This document shows, piece by piece, positions 44,943-54,362 of a DNA stretch of 64,000 bases. The notes beneath the pieces were generated by a model. The model made no database searches and was not told where the DNA came from. It saw nothing but the letters and a program-made list of their open reading frames with translations. The stretch's first letter is position 1. Each line of letters starts with the position of its first letter. Source of the DNA: Nitrospira sp. (GTDB taxonomy: Bacteria > Nitrospirota > Nitrospiria > Nitrospirales > Nitrospiraceae); contig JAURZE010000024.1 of assembly GCA_030653545.1 (NCBI GenBank), forward strand, positions 1 through 64,000, written 5' to 3'. Made by a program: the position numbers and the translations under genes.

Positions 44943-45676
44943 CCGCGCGCTCCTCTAAATTTCTTATAGACCGTCGGAATGAGGGCCAACAGCCCCAACA
45001 GCACAAAGGCCCCAATGACATTCGGCGAGGCGATTTCCTTCAACGAGTTGATCGTTCCCAACTGCCGGCCGGCGTAGGCATAGACGAACGAACCCGGAAT
45101 AATACCCAGCGCCGTTGCCGCAACATAGGTTCCCACGTTCATACGGGTGAGGCCGGAGACCAAATTCACTACGAAGAACGGGAACAAGGGAATCAGGCGC
45201 AAGGTCATCAGATAACTGAACGCATTGTTGGTAAAGCCCTGCTGAACGGGTCCCAGCCACTTCCCGAACTTCTGCTCCACCCAGTCGCGCAACAGATAGC
45301 GCGCCGTTAGGAAGGCCAGCGTCGCCCCGGTCGTCGCGCCAAGATTCACAAAGAGGGTGCCCAGGATACTACCAAACAGAAATCCTCCGGCCAGCGTCAG
45401 AATGACCGCACCCGGCAGGGACAAGCCCGTCACCACGATGTAGGTAAGGATGAAAAGACCGACCGCCGTCGCATAATTCGCCTCGGTGAAGGCCAGCAAG
45501 TGGTCTCGATTACTTTTCAAGGCGTCCAGAGACAGGACCCTTCCCAGGTCGAAGTAGAAAAATAGTCCGATAGCCACGACGATACCTGCCATCATGGCGA
45601 ACTTACTTCCGTTTGATTGCTGGGATGGGTTGGTCGTCGGCGCTTGGCTAGTCATAGCGGCTTCATGGAGTATCAT
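44939..45676 (-). CDS. TVP38/TMEM64 (SNARE-associated, DedA-like) membrane protein
   Basis: 245 residues from the ATG at 45676, chosen for AGAGGAG five bases upstream; further upstream codons lack a binding site. Five to six membrane helices and the family motif region GGFLFGSILGTLFVNLGATTG, with FVYAYAGRQLG near the C-terminus. DedA-like proteins are lipid flippases or proton-coupled transporters. It is the first of a three-gene operon with the reductase-like protein and DUF3047, an arrangement seen in many bacteria. Confidence 0.85.
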   Translation of the reverse strand: MILHEAAMTSQAPTTNPSQQSNGSKFAMMAGIVVAIGLFFYFDLGRVLSLDALKSNRDHLLAFTEANYATAVGLFILTYIVVTGLSLPGAVILTLAGGFLFGSILGTLFVNLGATTGATLAFLTARYLLRDWVEQKFGKWLGPVQQGFTNNAFSYLMTLRLIPLFPFFVVNLVSGLTRMNVGTYVAATALGIIPGSFVYAYAGRQLGTINSLKEIASPNVIGAFVLLGLLALIPTVYKKFRGARG

Positions 45677-45909
45677 GGGGACTCCTCTCAGGTCTGTCAA
45701 TGGAACAACCTGCCCGTATAGTCGACGCCGCCGCCGGTTTCTTACAGGAGGGGCGCAGACCAAGCCGCACATGATCGCTATGAAGAGGTACGGACGGGGT
45801 TGGTATCTGGATGTGGGTGGCTGAAACAGAATGAGGACAACGGACCAAAGTCAGAGGAGCCTGCTCAGGGGAAGGGGTCTGGCCTGACCGGCCGGTTCTG
45901 CGTGCAAAT

Positions 45910-46146
45910 CTACGGGCGTGGGAGTCGAACCGCCGTGGCGGCACCACTCAGCGCGTTACCGACGTCGTTCCACCAGGCATGTTGATCGTGGCAGGAACGC
46001 CCACGGATATCGCCACGGTCAGACTGTTGCAGGCGAGAGGCGCACGGATCCTGGCGAGAGGTCTCCGCCAGGTTGTTGGTCGAAGGAGGGGGAGTTCCGG
46101 CACACCCGAAACTGATAAGCAACGCCACACAGAGTCCAATCCGCAT
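45910..46146 (-). CDS. Small lipoprotein
   Basis: 78 residues from the ATG at 46146, which is preceded by GGAGGGG. The lipobox ISFGC places the lipid Cys at 15. The mature part is short and has a cysteine pair; a Thr/Pro-rich stretch follows the anchor. Lone small gene; no family recognised. Confidence 0.55.
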   Translation of the reverse strand: MRIGLCVALLISFGCAGTPPPSTNNLAETSRQDPCASRLQQSDRGDIRGRSCHDQHAWWNDVGNALSGAATAVRLPRP

Positions 46147-46235
46147 CCACCCCTCCCTATCATGCCTACTACGCATACCTAGTGCCTCTATCGGCGGAAG
46201 GAATATTTTCCTGAAGCATCGACAGCCTGACTGAT

Positions 46236-46817
46236 CTACGGCCACTGATGATCAGCGAGGTCGCGCTCAAGATCGAGCCGGCCCAAGGCCCGCTCAAACG
46301 GATCGATCGAGCCGTCTCGATTCTTGTCGAGTTCCTGGAAATGCTCGTGGAGCAGCGCGCCGGCATTCGGGTTTGGAACCCCTCCCTTGCCATGCTCGTA
46401 ATGCGGGGTATACCGCTGCGGCTGCTGAAGCATCCCATGATAGGACACGTCAGGCTTCGGCGTAAGCGTGGCCTGCGGCCTGAGCGGTTTGGTTGCTCGC
46501 GCACGGCGAGGCGCGCGGCGGACAGACTGTTCCTTTGTCGGCCCCTTGCCCTTCTCCAGGGCAGGACCCTTCCTGATGCGCTGTTTCTGGGAAATCCCCA
46601 CATCCTTTTCTATCGGGGCAGACGAGCGCGATGTTTGCTGGCTGACAGCCGCACGATTGCTGGCAACTCCTCCACGTCCCACTGAAGCCTTACGCTCAGC
46701 CCAGGCAACGCTCTCCTCCGCCGCCAAGGCCGACACCAGGACGACCACGAGCACGGCCAAGTCAGCGGCAGGGCGATATCGTCTCACAAGAACTTTGCGC
46801 ATAGGACGGGATCTCAT
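46236..46817 (-). CDS. Exported protein with C-terminal EF-hand
   Basis: 193 residues from the ATG at 46817; other starts at 46802 and a TTG at 46829 are possible. A membrane-like helix (about 20-40, LAVLVVVLVSALAAEE) is followed by a Lys/Arg-rich region and an EF-hand loop near the C-terminus (LDKNRDGSIDPFE, canonical D-x-N-x-D-G-S-I-D positions). Calcium binding at the cell surface or periplasm is likely. Start and export signal are uncertain. Confidence 0.6.
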   Translation of the reverse strand: MRSRPMRKVLVRRYRPAADLAVLVVVLVSALAAEESVAWAERKASVGRGGVASNRAAVSQQTSRSSAPIEKDVGISQKQRIRKGPALEKGKGPTKEQSVRRAPRRARATKPLRPQATLTPKPDVSYHGMLQQPQRYTPHYEHGKGGVPNPNAGALLHEHFQELDKNRDGSIDPFERALGRLDLERDLADHQWP

Positions 46818-46972
46818 AGAGGTATACAAGTGTAGCAGGCCCTATTGTGCCCCCAGGCCGTCGATTCGAGAAGGAAATTCCACGTCTGTGAGATGGTCGA
46901 GCACAGCGGATCAATCGAGGCGACTTGTCAAAAGAGGCCTGATTCCCGTACCCTTCGACTGGAGGCCAGACT

Positions 46973-47617
46973 ATGGACGATGAATCTCGGTTAACACAAT
47001 CCAAAGAGCAGTGGGCGAAAGCCCGGCGCGGAGGCGAAGAACGTGAGGTCTTCTATGAAGGCGACGACCGGCTTCCTCCGGGACAACATCTCGTCGAAAC
47101 CTTTCCGGTGCTGGACCTCGGATTCAAACCGGACATTCCCCTCCAAGAATGGACATTGACCATCGGCGGGTTTGTCACGACTCCGGTCACCTGGACGTGG
47201 GAACAGTTTCTCCAACAGCCCCATATCCAAGACCGTTCGGATTTTCACTGTGTCACCTCCTGGAGCCGGTACGACAACGACTGGGAAGGCGTGAGCTTCC
47301 GGCAGATCATCTCCGTCGTGAAACCGCTGTCGCTCGCCAAATTCGTCCTCTTCAAATCGTACGATGACTACACCACGAATCTGCCGATCGACGTCTGCGA
47401 CGATGCCGACGTGCTACTGACGTATAAGTGGAACGAGAAACCGCTCACCAAGGAGCATGGGGGCCCGGTCCGTGTCATTGTCCCGAAGCGCTACGCTTGG
47501 AAAGGCGCAAAGTGGATCAAGGAGATCACATTTTCAGATAAGGATGAAAAGGGATTCTGGGAAGTGCGGGGCTACTCCAATACCGCGCTGCCGTGGAAGA
47601 ACGATCGCTACGGATAG
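46973..47617 (+). CDS. Sulfite-oxidase-like molybdopterin-binding oxidoreductase
   Basis: 214 residues, the length of single-domain YuiH-type proteins. The molybdenum-ligating Cys is C93 in FHCVTSWSRYD, with the surrounding YDDYTTNLPID and RVIVPKRYAWKGAKW regions typical of the family. No signal peptide, so cytoplasmic. GGAGG precedes the ATG. Substrate unknown; haem and dimer domains of true sulfite oxidase are missing. Confidence 0.85.
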   Translation: MDDESRLTQSKEQWAKARRGGEEREVFYEGDDRLPPGQHLVETFPVLDLGFKPDIPLQEWTLTIGGFVTTPVTWTWEQFLQQPHIQDRSDFHCVTSWSRYDNDWEGVSFRQIISVVKPLSLAKFVLFKSYDDYTTNLPIDVCDDADVLLTYKWNEKPLTKEHGGPVRVIVPKRYAWKGAKWIKEITFSDKDEKGFWEVRGYSNTALPWKNDRYG

Positions 47618-47621
47618 CTGA

Positions 47622-47957
47622 TTATTTCTTTATCCAGCCGCCGGGCCCCTCAACCATATTCCCGGGCTTCGTATTCTGAATGGCCTTCTCTCCAGCCAGG
47701 GTCTCGACGGAATTCACACTGGTACCATTGCGTCTCGCAATCTCTTCGTAGGCCTGCTTCCGCTTCTGATTGATGTCGCTGACCAGCGCCTGCACTTCGG
47801 CGTTCCCTCCGGTCACCGCACCCAAGTACCCGTTGGCCTTTTCTCCTACCTGCCCCTTGGCTTTCGCCTCCTCCAGCGACAAGGCCCAGGCGGGAAGGCT
47901 GATCCCCACGCAGAGCGCCACGAGAACCACACCAACCATCATGCGTATGCGGGCCAT
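47622..47957 (-). CDS. ydbL: YdbL/DUF1318 family exported protein
   Basis: 111 residues from the ATG at 47957 (the earlier ATG touches the binding site AAAGGAG). A signal peptide ends near PAWA and a DUF1318 domain follows (SLEEAKAKGQVGEKANGYLG). In E. coli YdbL is the periplasmic partner of the YdbH-YnbE pair. Here it is the third gene of that trio, 21 bases after ynbE. Confidence 0.85.
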   Translation of the reverse strand: MARIRMMVGVVLVALCVGISLPAWALSLEEAKAKGQVGEKANGYLGAVTGGNAEVQALVSDINQKRKQAYEEIARRNGTSVNSVETLAGEKAIQNTKPGNMVEGPGGWIKK

Positions 47958-47978
47958 CCTCATCTCCTTTGCCGATCG

Positions 47979-48176
47979 TTAAAACAGTCCGCTGTTGTTA
48001 GACAGGACCTGATCAAGATCCTTATCGACCTTCACTCGGATCTCATGATCGATCTTCACATTCAAATTGATGGTAATCGGCTTCTCTGGTGCGGCCACCT
48101 CTACACGGGGCGTGCAGCCGGCCATCCCCCACAGAAGCCAAAGCCCCATCGCAAGTCTTACCCCACATCGTCTCAT
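47979..48176 (-). CDS. ynbE: YnbE-like lipoprotein
   Basis: 65 residues from the ATG at 48176, preceded by AGGGGG. Lipobox MAGC places the lipid Cys at 21 and the tail ITINLNVKIDHEIRVKVDKD is the conserved YnbE core, which forms a continuous beta strand with YdbH in E. coli. Middle gene of the ydbH-ynbE-ydbL operon. Confidence 0.85.
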   Translation of the reverse strand: MRRCGVRLAMGLWLLWGMAGCTPRVEVAAPEKPITINLNVKIDHEIRVKVDKDLDQVLSNNSGLF

Positions 48177-48193
48177 GATATCCCCCTGCCTCG

Positions 48194-50983
48194 TCATCGT
48201 CGTTGCATCTTGCCTTGAAGCGATTCTTCAATATCCTGCACCAGGCGGAGACTTTGCAAGAGCGCGGGAATATTTTCCTGGACGGTCACATTGAAATGGA
48301 TAGGGGGACTCTTTTTCATGTCTGGATTTCTCCCCACCAATTGCGCCGCCAACTGCAACACCCCGTCTTCAGCGTACTGCACCCCGGCTCTCAGGACCGT
48401 GTACTGAAAATTACTGAGCGCCTGCGACACCAGCTTCATACTCGAATCCGCGTCGGTCAGGAGGGCGGCGGACTCCGGTGAGGGCTGGTAGCGAATCACC
48501 CCGCCTGGCGCTTCTGCTTCCACCGTCCCATCCTTGACACTCACCCCTTTCGCCGTCACCGTGAGCGGGATTGTCCCGTTCAACAGGCCTGTCCCTTGCA
48601 ACCCCTTTTGCTGTTCAAGACTCAAGAGCTTCGCCAGATCAAATCGCCGCAACGACAACACGAGTCGGTGGGGCGGCTTAGCGGGGTCAAGGTGAAGACC
48701 GGGACTCGTGACAGATCCTCCGAAGAGACTACCCTGAAAATCCTTGAGATCGAGCACCGGCCAGAGATCTGACAACAACCACTGCAGGTCGGCTGTCACG
48801 GACACATTGGTCAGCGCCACCCCCGTCTGGATGGCCGCCACATTCACCACCGCCGGCTGACTCGATCTCACCCGTTCAAAACCCTGGAGATCAAAATCCA
48901 AGGTCGTGTTGATTCCCTGGACCGCCATCCCCTGGACCGCGGCGGACAGTTGTTCCGCCTGAATCGTGATCTTGCCAGGCTGGAGCACAACCGATGTCGA
49001 GTCCTTCGATCCACTGGGTGTCCACGCAACATCCGTGCTGGCCGTTATCCGACCTGCCGTAAGATCGAACGAAGCGGGCAGACCGGACACCCACTTCTGC
49101 AAACTATTCGCTCCTGAATCGAACTGGAGTGGCCCGAGCACTAGTCGTGCCGATCCATCCCCCCCTCCAAACGATTGCGCAACCGTCCCTGTGACAAGGC
49201 CCTCTCGCCCAGGAAAATCTCCCCGCACATCAGCCTTGAACCCGACCTGGTTCGCTGCAAACTTTACCTGCCACGCAGACGGCGGAAGCCTCACTGGTAG
49301 CGGCTCGACTCGCACCCCGTCCAGATTGATACCGCCTTGGGCCGTCCAGGAACTTCCTTCTGACTCGACACTCTCAAGCGTCACGGTCCCCTCTGCCAAC
49401 TTTACATCATATCCGGCCGAGCGAATGCCCTGCGTCCCGATCCGAAGCGACCCCGGACCGGCCGTGCATCGCCCGGATTTCAGCGCGCAATGGACCGGAA
49501 TCGGCGCAGCCACTTCGACGGTCGCGGACGACATCGCCACAACTCCCTGTTGAAACTGCTTCACCGTCATCACGGAAGGCACGTGCAAGGTGCCATTCAC
49601 GTCGCGCTGCTTAAGCACCACGCGTCCCCACAGATCGCCCCGGGCTTCTCGCACTGAGACCCCCACGATCAAGCTGGGCGGTACCAGCCCCCGCAAATGA
49701 AACTCCCCCTCGGCCGATACGAGGTCTTGGCCGATCAGGTCCGCATGAACGGCATCCACTTCAACGACCAGCGGCCCCGTCACCGCCCCATAACTTACAT
49801 GGACCGGACCATCCACCGTCAGGCGAACCGGCGACTCTGACCAGTAGAGGGCCCCCTGAAGCGGCTGGCGCTGTTCGACACGAATCGGCTGATCGCCGCG
49901 CGGCAGCAACGACTTGACCACATCCGGCACAAAGCGAGGCTGCATATTCACCGTCGCCGTTCCCAACACGCCAGGATCAATCGTCCAGCCCAGCCGCGCC
50001 GGAGACCCCGAAAAATTCCCGGACGAAGACACGGCAATCCGCTTGGCCACGCCTTTCAACGCCGGCAACGTCACCGTGGTCTGAAACGATCCTTGGAACA
50101 TGGATTCAGGACTGTCACGAAGCGCACTCAGTGCCGCGCTGGACGGAGCCATGCCCGTCCATGCGACGGACACGTGCCCTGACACTTGGCTCAGCTCCGG
50201 TCCGATCGGAACGGCCAAGGCAATGAACGGAGCCATCTCTCGAACATTGACCTCTAGTTTTCCCTCGACCTGCACCTGCCCGTCACGCGCCTGCGCCGTC
50301 GACTGCCAGGTAAGAATCGGGGCGGCCTGCGGCCGTTGCGACACCAACGTCGCCGCCCACGTCGTCGCTGAATGACCTGTCAGAGAAAGGATGTACGACG
50401 CCGTCTCCCGCCCCTGAAACGACAAGCGGCCTCCGAGTTCACCGTCCCGCTGTTCGATCACACCCTGAATCGCCACTCTGCGAAGCGGACCTGTCGCCTG
50501 CTCACGAAAGACCGTCACCTGGCTCAGCTCCACTTCCTCGAAGGGCAACACCGGAATTCGTCGCAGCAGATCACCGGCCGTGAGCACATTCCATGGGGAT
50601 CCGCGTCCCTCTTCCAACACAGTTGCGTCGACGGGTACGCCAGTGGAAGACGGGTCCTGATTGTTGAGCATCTGAATAGCCAGATACGGCAGCACCACCC
50701 GCGAGACTCGACCGTGCAAGAGATCAGGGAGTTGATACTCGACCTGAACGTTGGTCACAGACACCATCAAGACTTCATCGCCCAAATCCAGTTGAAACGA
50801 CACGACAGGAATCGAGAGCTCCTGCCATCCGGGATATCCCAACTGCACAATGACATTCCGATACCCCTGGCGACTCAGCCACTGCGTCACTCCGTAAGAC
50901 ACCAGTAAAGGAGCCAGGAGATAGACGCTCAGGAGACCAGTGAGCGCCAATACCAGAATACGTTGATAGCGATAGCGAAGCAT
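48194..50983 (-). CDS. ydbH: YdbH-family AsmA-like intermembrane protein
   Basis: 929 residues with one N-terminal membrane helix (about 8-32) and then a long repetitive beta-strand region (AsmA-like, hydrophobic groove fold), ending in the YdbH C-terminal part (HFNVTVQENI). These proteins act with TamB and YhdP in E. coli to carry phospholipids across the periplasm. The ATG at 50983 keeps the helix; one five codons upstream is also possible. Downstream genes ynbE and ydbL follow closely. Confidence 0.85.
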   Translation of the reverse strand: MLRYRYQRILVLALTGLLSVYLLAPLLVSYGVTQWLSRQGYRNVIVQLGYPGWQELSIPVVSFQLDLGDEVLMVSVTNVQVEYQLPDLLHGRVSRVVLPYLAIQMLNNQDPSSTGVPVDATVLEEGRGSPWNVLTAGDLLRRIPVLPFEEVELSQVTVFREQATGPLRRVAIQGVIEQRDGELGGRLSFQGRETASYILSLTGHSATTWAATLVSQRPQAAPILTWQSTAQARDGQVQVEGKLEVNVREMAPFIALAVPIGPELSQVSGHVSVAWTGMAPSSAALSALRDSPESMFQGSFQTTVTLPALKGVAKRIAVSSSGNFSGSPARLGWTIDPGVLGTATVNMQPRFVPDVVKSLLPRGDQPIRVEQRQPLQGALYWSESPVRLTVDGPVHVSYGAVTGPLVVEVDAVHADLIGQDLVSAEGEFHLRGLVPPSLIVGVSVREARGDLWGRVVLKQRDVNGTLHVPSVMTVKQFQQGVVAMSSATVEVAAPIPVHCALKSGRCTAGPGSLRIGTQGIRSAGYDVKLAEGTVTLESVESEGSSWTAQGGINLDGVRVEPLPVRLPPSAWQVKFAANQVGFKADVRGDFPGREGLVTGTVAQSFGGGDGSARLVLGPLQFDSGANSLQKWVSGLPASFDLTAGRITASTDVAWTPSGSKDSTSVVLQPGKITIQAEQLSAAVQGMAVQGINTTLDFDLQGFERVRSSQPAVVNVAAIQTGVALTNVSVTADLQWLLSDLWPVLDLKDFQGSLFGGSVTSPGLHLDPAKPPHRLVLSLRRFDLAKLLSLEQQKGLQGTGLLNGTIPLTVTAKGVSVKDGTVEAEAPGGVIRYQPSPESAALLTDADSSMKLVSQALSNFQYTVLRAGVQYAEDGVLQLAAQLVGRNPDMKKSPPIHFNVTVQENIPALLQSLRLVQDIEESLQGKMQRR

Positions 50984-51139
50984 GCCGACAGGGCCCATCC
51001 TCTCTTTGGACGCGTTCAGGGTTGTCGACCAATGGCCCCTGCCCTGTCAAGGGCCAGGCCAGCCAAGGGGTCCTCGTGCTCCGCATGCCGCGTATTTCCT
51101 GATGACAGCAGGATCTCCCTCTCGGTACTATCCCGTCCC

Positions 51140-52276
51140 ATGACAGTAATCATGACCACGCCGCAGTTGACGACGATCGTCCGCGATCAGATCGTCAAGA
51201 TCGAGTTCTGGCCCATCGATATCCCGATCACCGACCCATTCGTCGTCGCGACCGGGGCCCGTGTGGTCGCGGAAAACATCTTCGTCCGTATCACGCTGCA
51301 CGACGGAACACAGGGCTATGGAGAATCTGCGCCCTTCCCGGAGGTCGGTGGAGAGACTCGCGAATCCTGCCTGACCACTCTCCGCCAGCTCTCCGCAACG
51401 TTGATCGGCGTATCGGCTGGACACTATGCCCTGCACGCCGCCGACATGGCACAGGCCGCTCCCGCTTATCCTGCGGCCCGGTGTGGGCTTGAGACGGCTA
51501 TGATCGATGCGCACTGCCGATCGACACAGGTTCCCATGTGGCAGCTCTGGGGCGGGCAAGACATCCGCCCGCGGGAAACCGACATCACCATTCCCATCGC
51601 CACCCTTGAAAAATCTGTAGCCTTAGCCAGCGGCTGGTATGCACAAGGCTTTCGCCTCTTCAAAATGAAAGTGGGCAATGATGTGGAGCAGGATATCCGT
51701 CGACTGGAAGCGGTACATCATGCACTGCCGGGCATTTCATTTATCGGCGATGGGAATCAGGGGTTCTCTCGTGAGGAGTGCCTGGCATTTGCCAGAGGTG
51801 TCCGACGATTCGGGGGAACCATGGTCCTCCTCGAACAGCCGGTCGTGCGGGACGATCTCGACAGTATGACGGCAATTCGTCGGGACACCGGTATCCCCGT
51901 GGCCGCCGATGAGTCGGTTCGCTCACTGGCGGACGCCCGCACCGTGATCGCGCAAGCTGCGGCAGACTACATCAATATCAAAATCATGAAGACGGGCGTG
52001 GTCGAAGCGGTCGCCATTGCAGAAACGACACTCGCAGCCGGATTGAAATTGATGGTGGGGGGAATGGTCGAAACTCGCATCGCGATGGGCTGCTCGTTCA
52101 GCCTCGTCCTGGGAATGAAGGGTTTTGCCATCCTGGATCTCGATACGCCATTACTCTTGGCGACTGACCCCGTGCAAGGGGGCTATGGTTATCGAGGGGC
52201 TCACCTTGAGCCCTGGGTCGGACCCGGCCTCGCTCTCGCTGCCCAGCCAAACCACAAGGTTGAAACCGTCCAGTAA
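51140..52276 (+). CDS. Dipeptide (L-Ala-D/L-Glu-type) epimerase, enolase superfamily
   Basis: 378 residues. Muconate-lactonizing-type features: KMKVG (the KxK acid/base pair), metal ligands Asp (GDGNQGF), Glu (LEQPV) and Asp (AADES), and the second Lys in IKIMKTG. The epimerase subgroup swaps the configuration of dipeptides such as L-Ala-D-Glu from peptidoglycan, but substrate identity cannot be set from sequence. It is divergent from ydbH and convergent with the pseudopilin gene. Confidence 0.85.
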   Translation: MTVIMTTPQLTTIVRDQIVKIEFWPIDIPITDPFVVATGARVVAENIFVRITLHDGTQGYGESAPFPEVGGETRESCLTTLRQLSATLIGVSAGHYALHAADMAQAAPAYPAARCGLETAMIDAHCRSTQVPMWQLWGGQDIRPRETDITIPIATLEKSVALASGWYAQGFRLFKMKVGNDVEQDIRRLEAVHHALPGISFIGDGNQGFSREECLAFARGVRRFGGTMVLLEQPVVRDDLDSMTAIRRDTGIPVAADESVRSLADARTVIAQAAADYINIKIMKTGVVEAVAIAETTLAAGLKLMVGGMVETRIAMGCSFSLVLGMKGFAILDLDTPLLLATDPVQGGYGYRGAHLEPWVGPGLALAAQPNHKVETVQ

Positions 52277-52282
52277 TCATCT

Positions 52283-52891
52283 CTATTTTGAGCTCATCCC
52301 GATGGATTGGTTCGAATGTGTGACGGTTCGCTGACCGCTACTGGCTGAAGAGCTCGATCCCAAACTCCCACCGGCCAGCGGGTCATCCCCCAATCCTCCT
52401 CCGTCTCCAGACTGTGACCCCGCAGAGCCTCCCGACCCCGGCAGAGACCCCGCGCTGCCGCCTCCCGCCCCGGAGGACGCCGCTGTTGCAGGCACCACCG
52501 ACTTATCCACGGTCATATGTCCATCCTGATACTGCGTCAACACAAGTCTCGTCGATCCATCCGCATCCCCCTTCGCATAGGCATAGGCCTGATAGGCGAT
52601 CCCATCGGTCCCTCCAAGAAATCGCATTCCGACTGAATAGAATTTTAGCGGAGGAATGGGATTGAAGCCGATCGCACCCAAATCGCCGGCGAAGGATCCG
52701 CTCTGAACATGGTGAAGCTGCTGCAACCGATGGATCTCCGTCAGCGCGACTTCTGCTTCGACTGATTGCGCTTTCTTGGTGAAATGGCGGTAGGACAACA
52801 TGGCCACCGACGCAAGAATCCCGACGATCGTGACCACGACCATCAACTCGATGAGCGTGAAACCCTTCCGGGATACAAGCGTAGCCTTCAT
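52283..52891 (-). CDS. Type IV pilin-like protein with Gly/Ser tail
   Basis: 202 residues. Short basic leader ending RKG, cleavage before F11, Glu at +5 (FTLIELMVVV), N-terminal helix, then a small globular part (about 45-135, HRLQQLHHVQSGSF). The last ~65 residues are Gly/Ser-rich (ASSGAGGGSAGS, SGDGGGLGDD) and lack the GspG C-terminus, so it is pilin- or minor-pseudopilin-like. The gene begins three bases after the HAMP protein, matching the arrangement of 16634-18110. Confidence 0.75.
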   Translation of the reverse strand: MKATLVSRKGFTLIELMVVVTIVGILASVAMLSYRHFTKKAQSVEAEVALTEIHRLQQLHHVQSGSFAGDLGAIGFNPIPPLKFYSVGMRFLGGTDGIAYQAYAYAKGDADGSTRLVLTQYQDGHMTVDKSVVPATAASSGAGGGSAGSLPGSGGSAGSQSGDGGGLGDDPLAGGSLGSSSSASSGQRTVTHSNQSIGMSSK

Positions 52892-52894
52892 AGA

Positions 52895-53497
52895 TCAGCG
52901 GACCTGCTTAAACGAAAACTCGCCGAGGACCTTTTCAAGGGACGCTGCTGCCTGCTGTACCTTCTGAACGGACTCCGGACTCTCCAGTTGGTTCGATGCC
53001 AGAGCCGCCTGAATCACTGCCGTCTGGCGATGGATGTCTCCAAACGCCTGTTCGACCTTGGCCAGCGCCTGGTTGGCCGTTGATGCCAGCTCATCCAGGC
53101 GATCGGACTGCCTAAACTGCAAGCGCCGGCTCAGATTCCCCTTCGCCCATTCCTGGATACTCTGGTCTAGCTGGACCAGCGGCCCCGCCACCCGGCGGGT
53201 CAGAACCAGGCTGAAAATGACGGCCCCAAGAAACAGGACCGGCACGGCCACCGACACAGTTTCGCTGAGCAACAACATCTCGCTGGCGGCGGCCTGACGC
53301 TCTGCAAGCGAGCCGCCGCCGTACAACGTGATCATCGGCCCAAGATGCGGTCCGTAAAAGGCCAGCGTGAAGAACAAGGTGGAATACAAAAAGAGCATGA
53401 AGCCAACCCAGGCCGCATACCCCCGTTGCACGCGATGCAGAAAAAACCCTTTCCGATGTTCCTGCGAGGACGGCACCGTCAACGTCGCGGTAGGCAT
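52895..53497 (-). CDS. Two-helix membrane protein with orphan HAMP domain
   Basis: 200 residues from the ATG at 53497, chosen for GGGAGAGGG upstream. Membrane helices at about 28-48 and 78-100, a HAMP domain (RRVAGPLVQLD) and a coiled-coil tail; no output domain. It resembles the HAMP proteins at 15963 and 16634 in plan (two helices, HAMP, short coiled coil) and likewise precedes a pilin-like gene. Confidence 0.75.
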   Translation of the reverse strand: MPTATLTVPSSQEHRKGFFLHRVQRGYAAWVGFMLFLYSTLFFTLAFYGPHLGPMITLYGGGSLAERQAAASEMLLLSETVSVAVPVLFLGAVIFSLVLTRRVAGPLVQLDQSIQEWAKGNLSRRLQFRQSDRLDELASTANQALAKVEQAFGDIHRQTAVIQAALASNQLESPESVQKVQQAAASLEKVLGEFSFKQVR

Positions 53498-53639
53498 AGC
53501 CCTCTCCCTTCGAACCGCCTGGCAGAGATCAACTCCTGGATGCCAGGCATTATCGGGAAGGCTACCACCGGAAGGTGGCGGCACCAAGCAATTCAGTTAT
53601 TTGAGTGGGGAAAGGCAGCCATGGCGCTGGCAGGAAGAA

Positions 53640-53849
53640 TCATGCGACCGGGGGAGACAGGTCCGGCTCCTGGCAGCGCTTACAAAATAGTAGCTGGCCA
53701 AGCTGGCGCTCCCGGCCTTCCGGTGTGAGCACCCAGGGGCGAGAGAAGAATGGCGGTTGATGGCGCACATGCTGCCCATGGCCGCAAGCCAGGTCGGCGA
53801 CCCAGTCGCGATACTCATCCAGGTGGTACCCGACGATCGGTTGATTCAT
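53640..53849 (-). CDS. DUF3565 protein
   Basis: 69 residues. The family's strongly conserved core is visible: NQPIVGYHLDEYRDWVADL, then CGHGQHVRHQPP and RPWVLTPEGR, and a C-terminal CKRCQEPD metal-binding pair. A small zinc-binding protein of unknown role, always about this size. Starts with ATG at 53849. Confidence 0.8.
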   Translation of the reverse strand: MNQPIVGYHLDEYRDWVADLACGHGQHVRHQPPFFSRPWVLTPEGRERQLGQLLFCKRCQEPDLSPPVA

Positions 53850-53909
53850 ACGCGCTCAGCAGACATCCAATCAGCCGCCCGCGATTCCTTGTTCGCTGGC
53901 GAACGAGGG

Positions 53910-54362
53910 TTACCGCTTTTCAAACGGCCGTTCCGGGCGTTCTGAGGCCGACACAAATCCCCAATGCTCTTCCGCATCCTCATCAAACGCTCCAACGAAG
54001 ATGACGTCTCTCTCGAGGTGCCGGAATTCCGAGAGCGTAATACTGCACTGGCGAACGTCGATCACACGGGCATCGAATTGTCCGACGACATAGACCTGGG
54101 CCTTGGCCGTAACATACACATTGCGGCGACTGGTGTGGCCGGTGTCGGGGAAAAGGTCTACCGTCTCCGTGCAGTTACCCACGCGCTCGATCGTCATGGC
54201 CAGATTATGCCGGGACAGAAACGGATCGGTAGCGACTCGCACGACCGTCAGCCGGAGACCGGTCCCTGGGATTTCAGTGGACGCCGGTTCCGGCACACCG
54301 CTATTACACGCGCTCAACAAGCCAATCGCAGCGACGAGGATATACCGCCGCAGGAGTCGCAT
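53910..54362 (-). CDS. Lipoprotein, unknown function
   Basis: 150 residues with lipobox LLSAC (lipid Cys19). The mature part has a beta-rich domain with two cysteines (GNCTET, VRQCSITL) that may pair. Its ATG overlaps the stop of the GlcG-type gene (TAATG), so the two are one operon. Family not recognised. Confidence 0.6.
   Translation of the reverse strand: MRLLRRYILVAAIGLLSACNSGVPEPASTEIPGTGLRLTVVRVATDPFLSRHNLAMTIERVGNCTETVDLFPDTGHTSRRNVYVTAKAQVYVVGQFDARVIDVRQCSITLSEFRHLERDVIFVGAFDEDAEEHWGFVSASERPERPFEKR

Noticed and set aside
42624-45676. A mercury resistance operon
   Set aside because: No merT, merP or merR and no terminal CC pair in the reductase.
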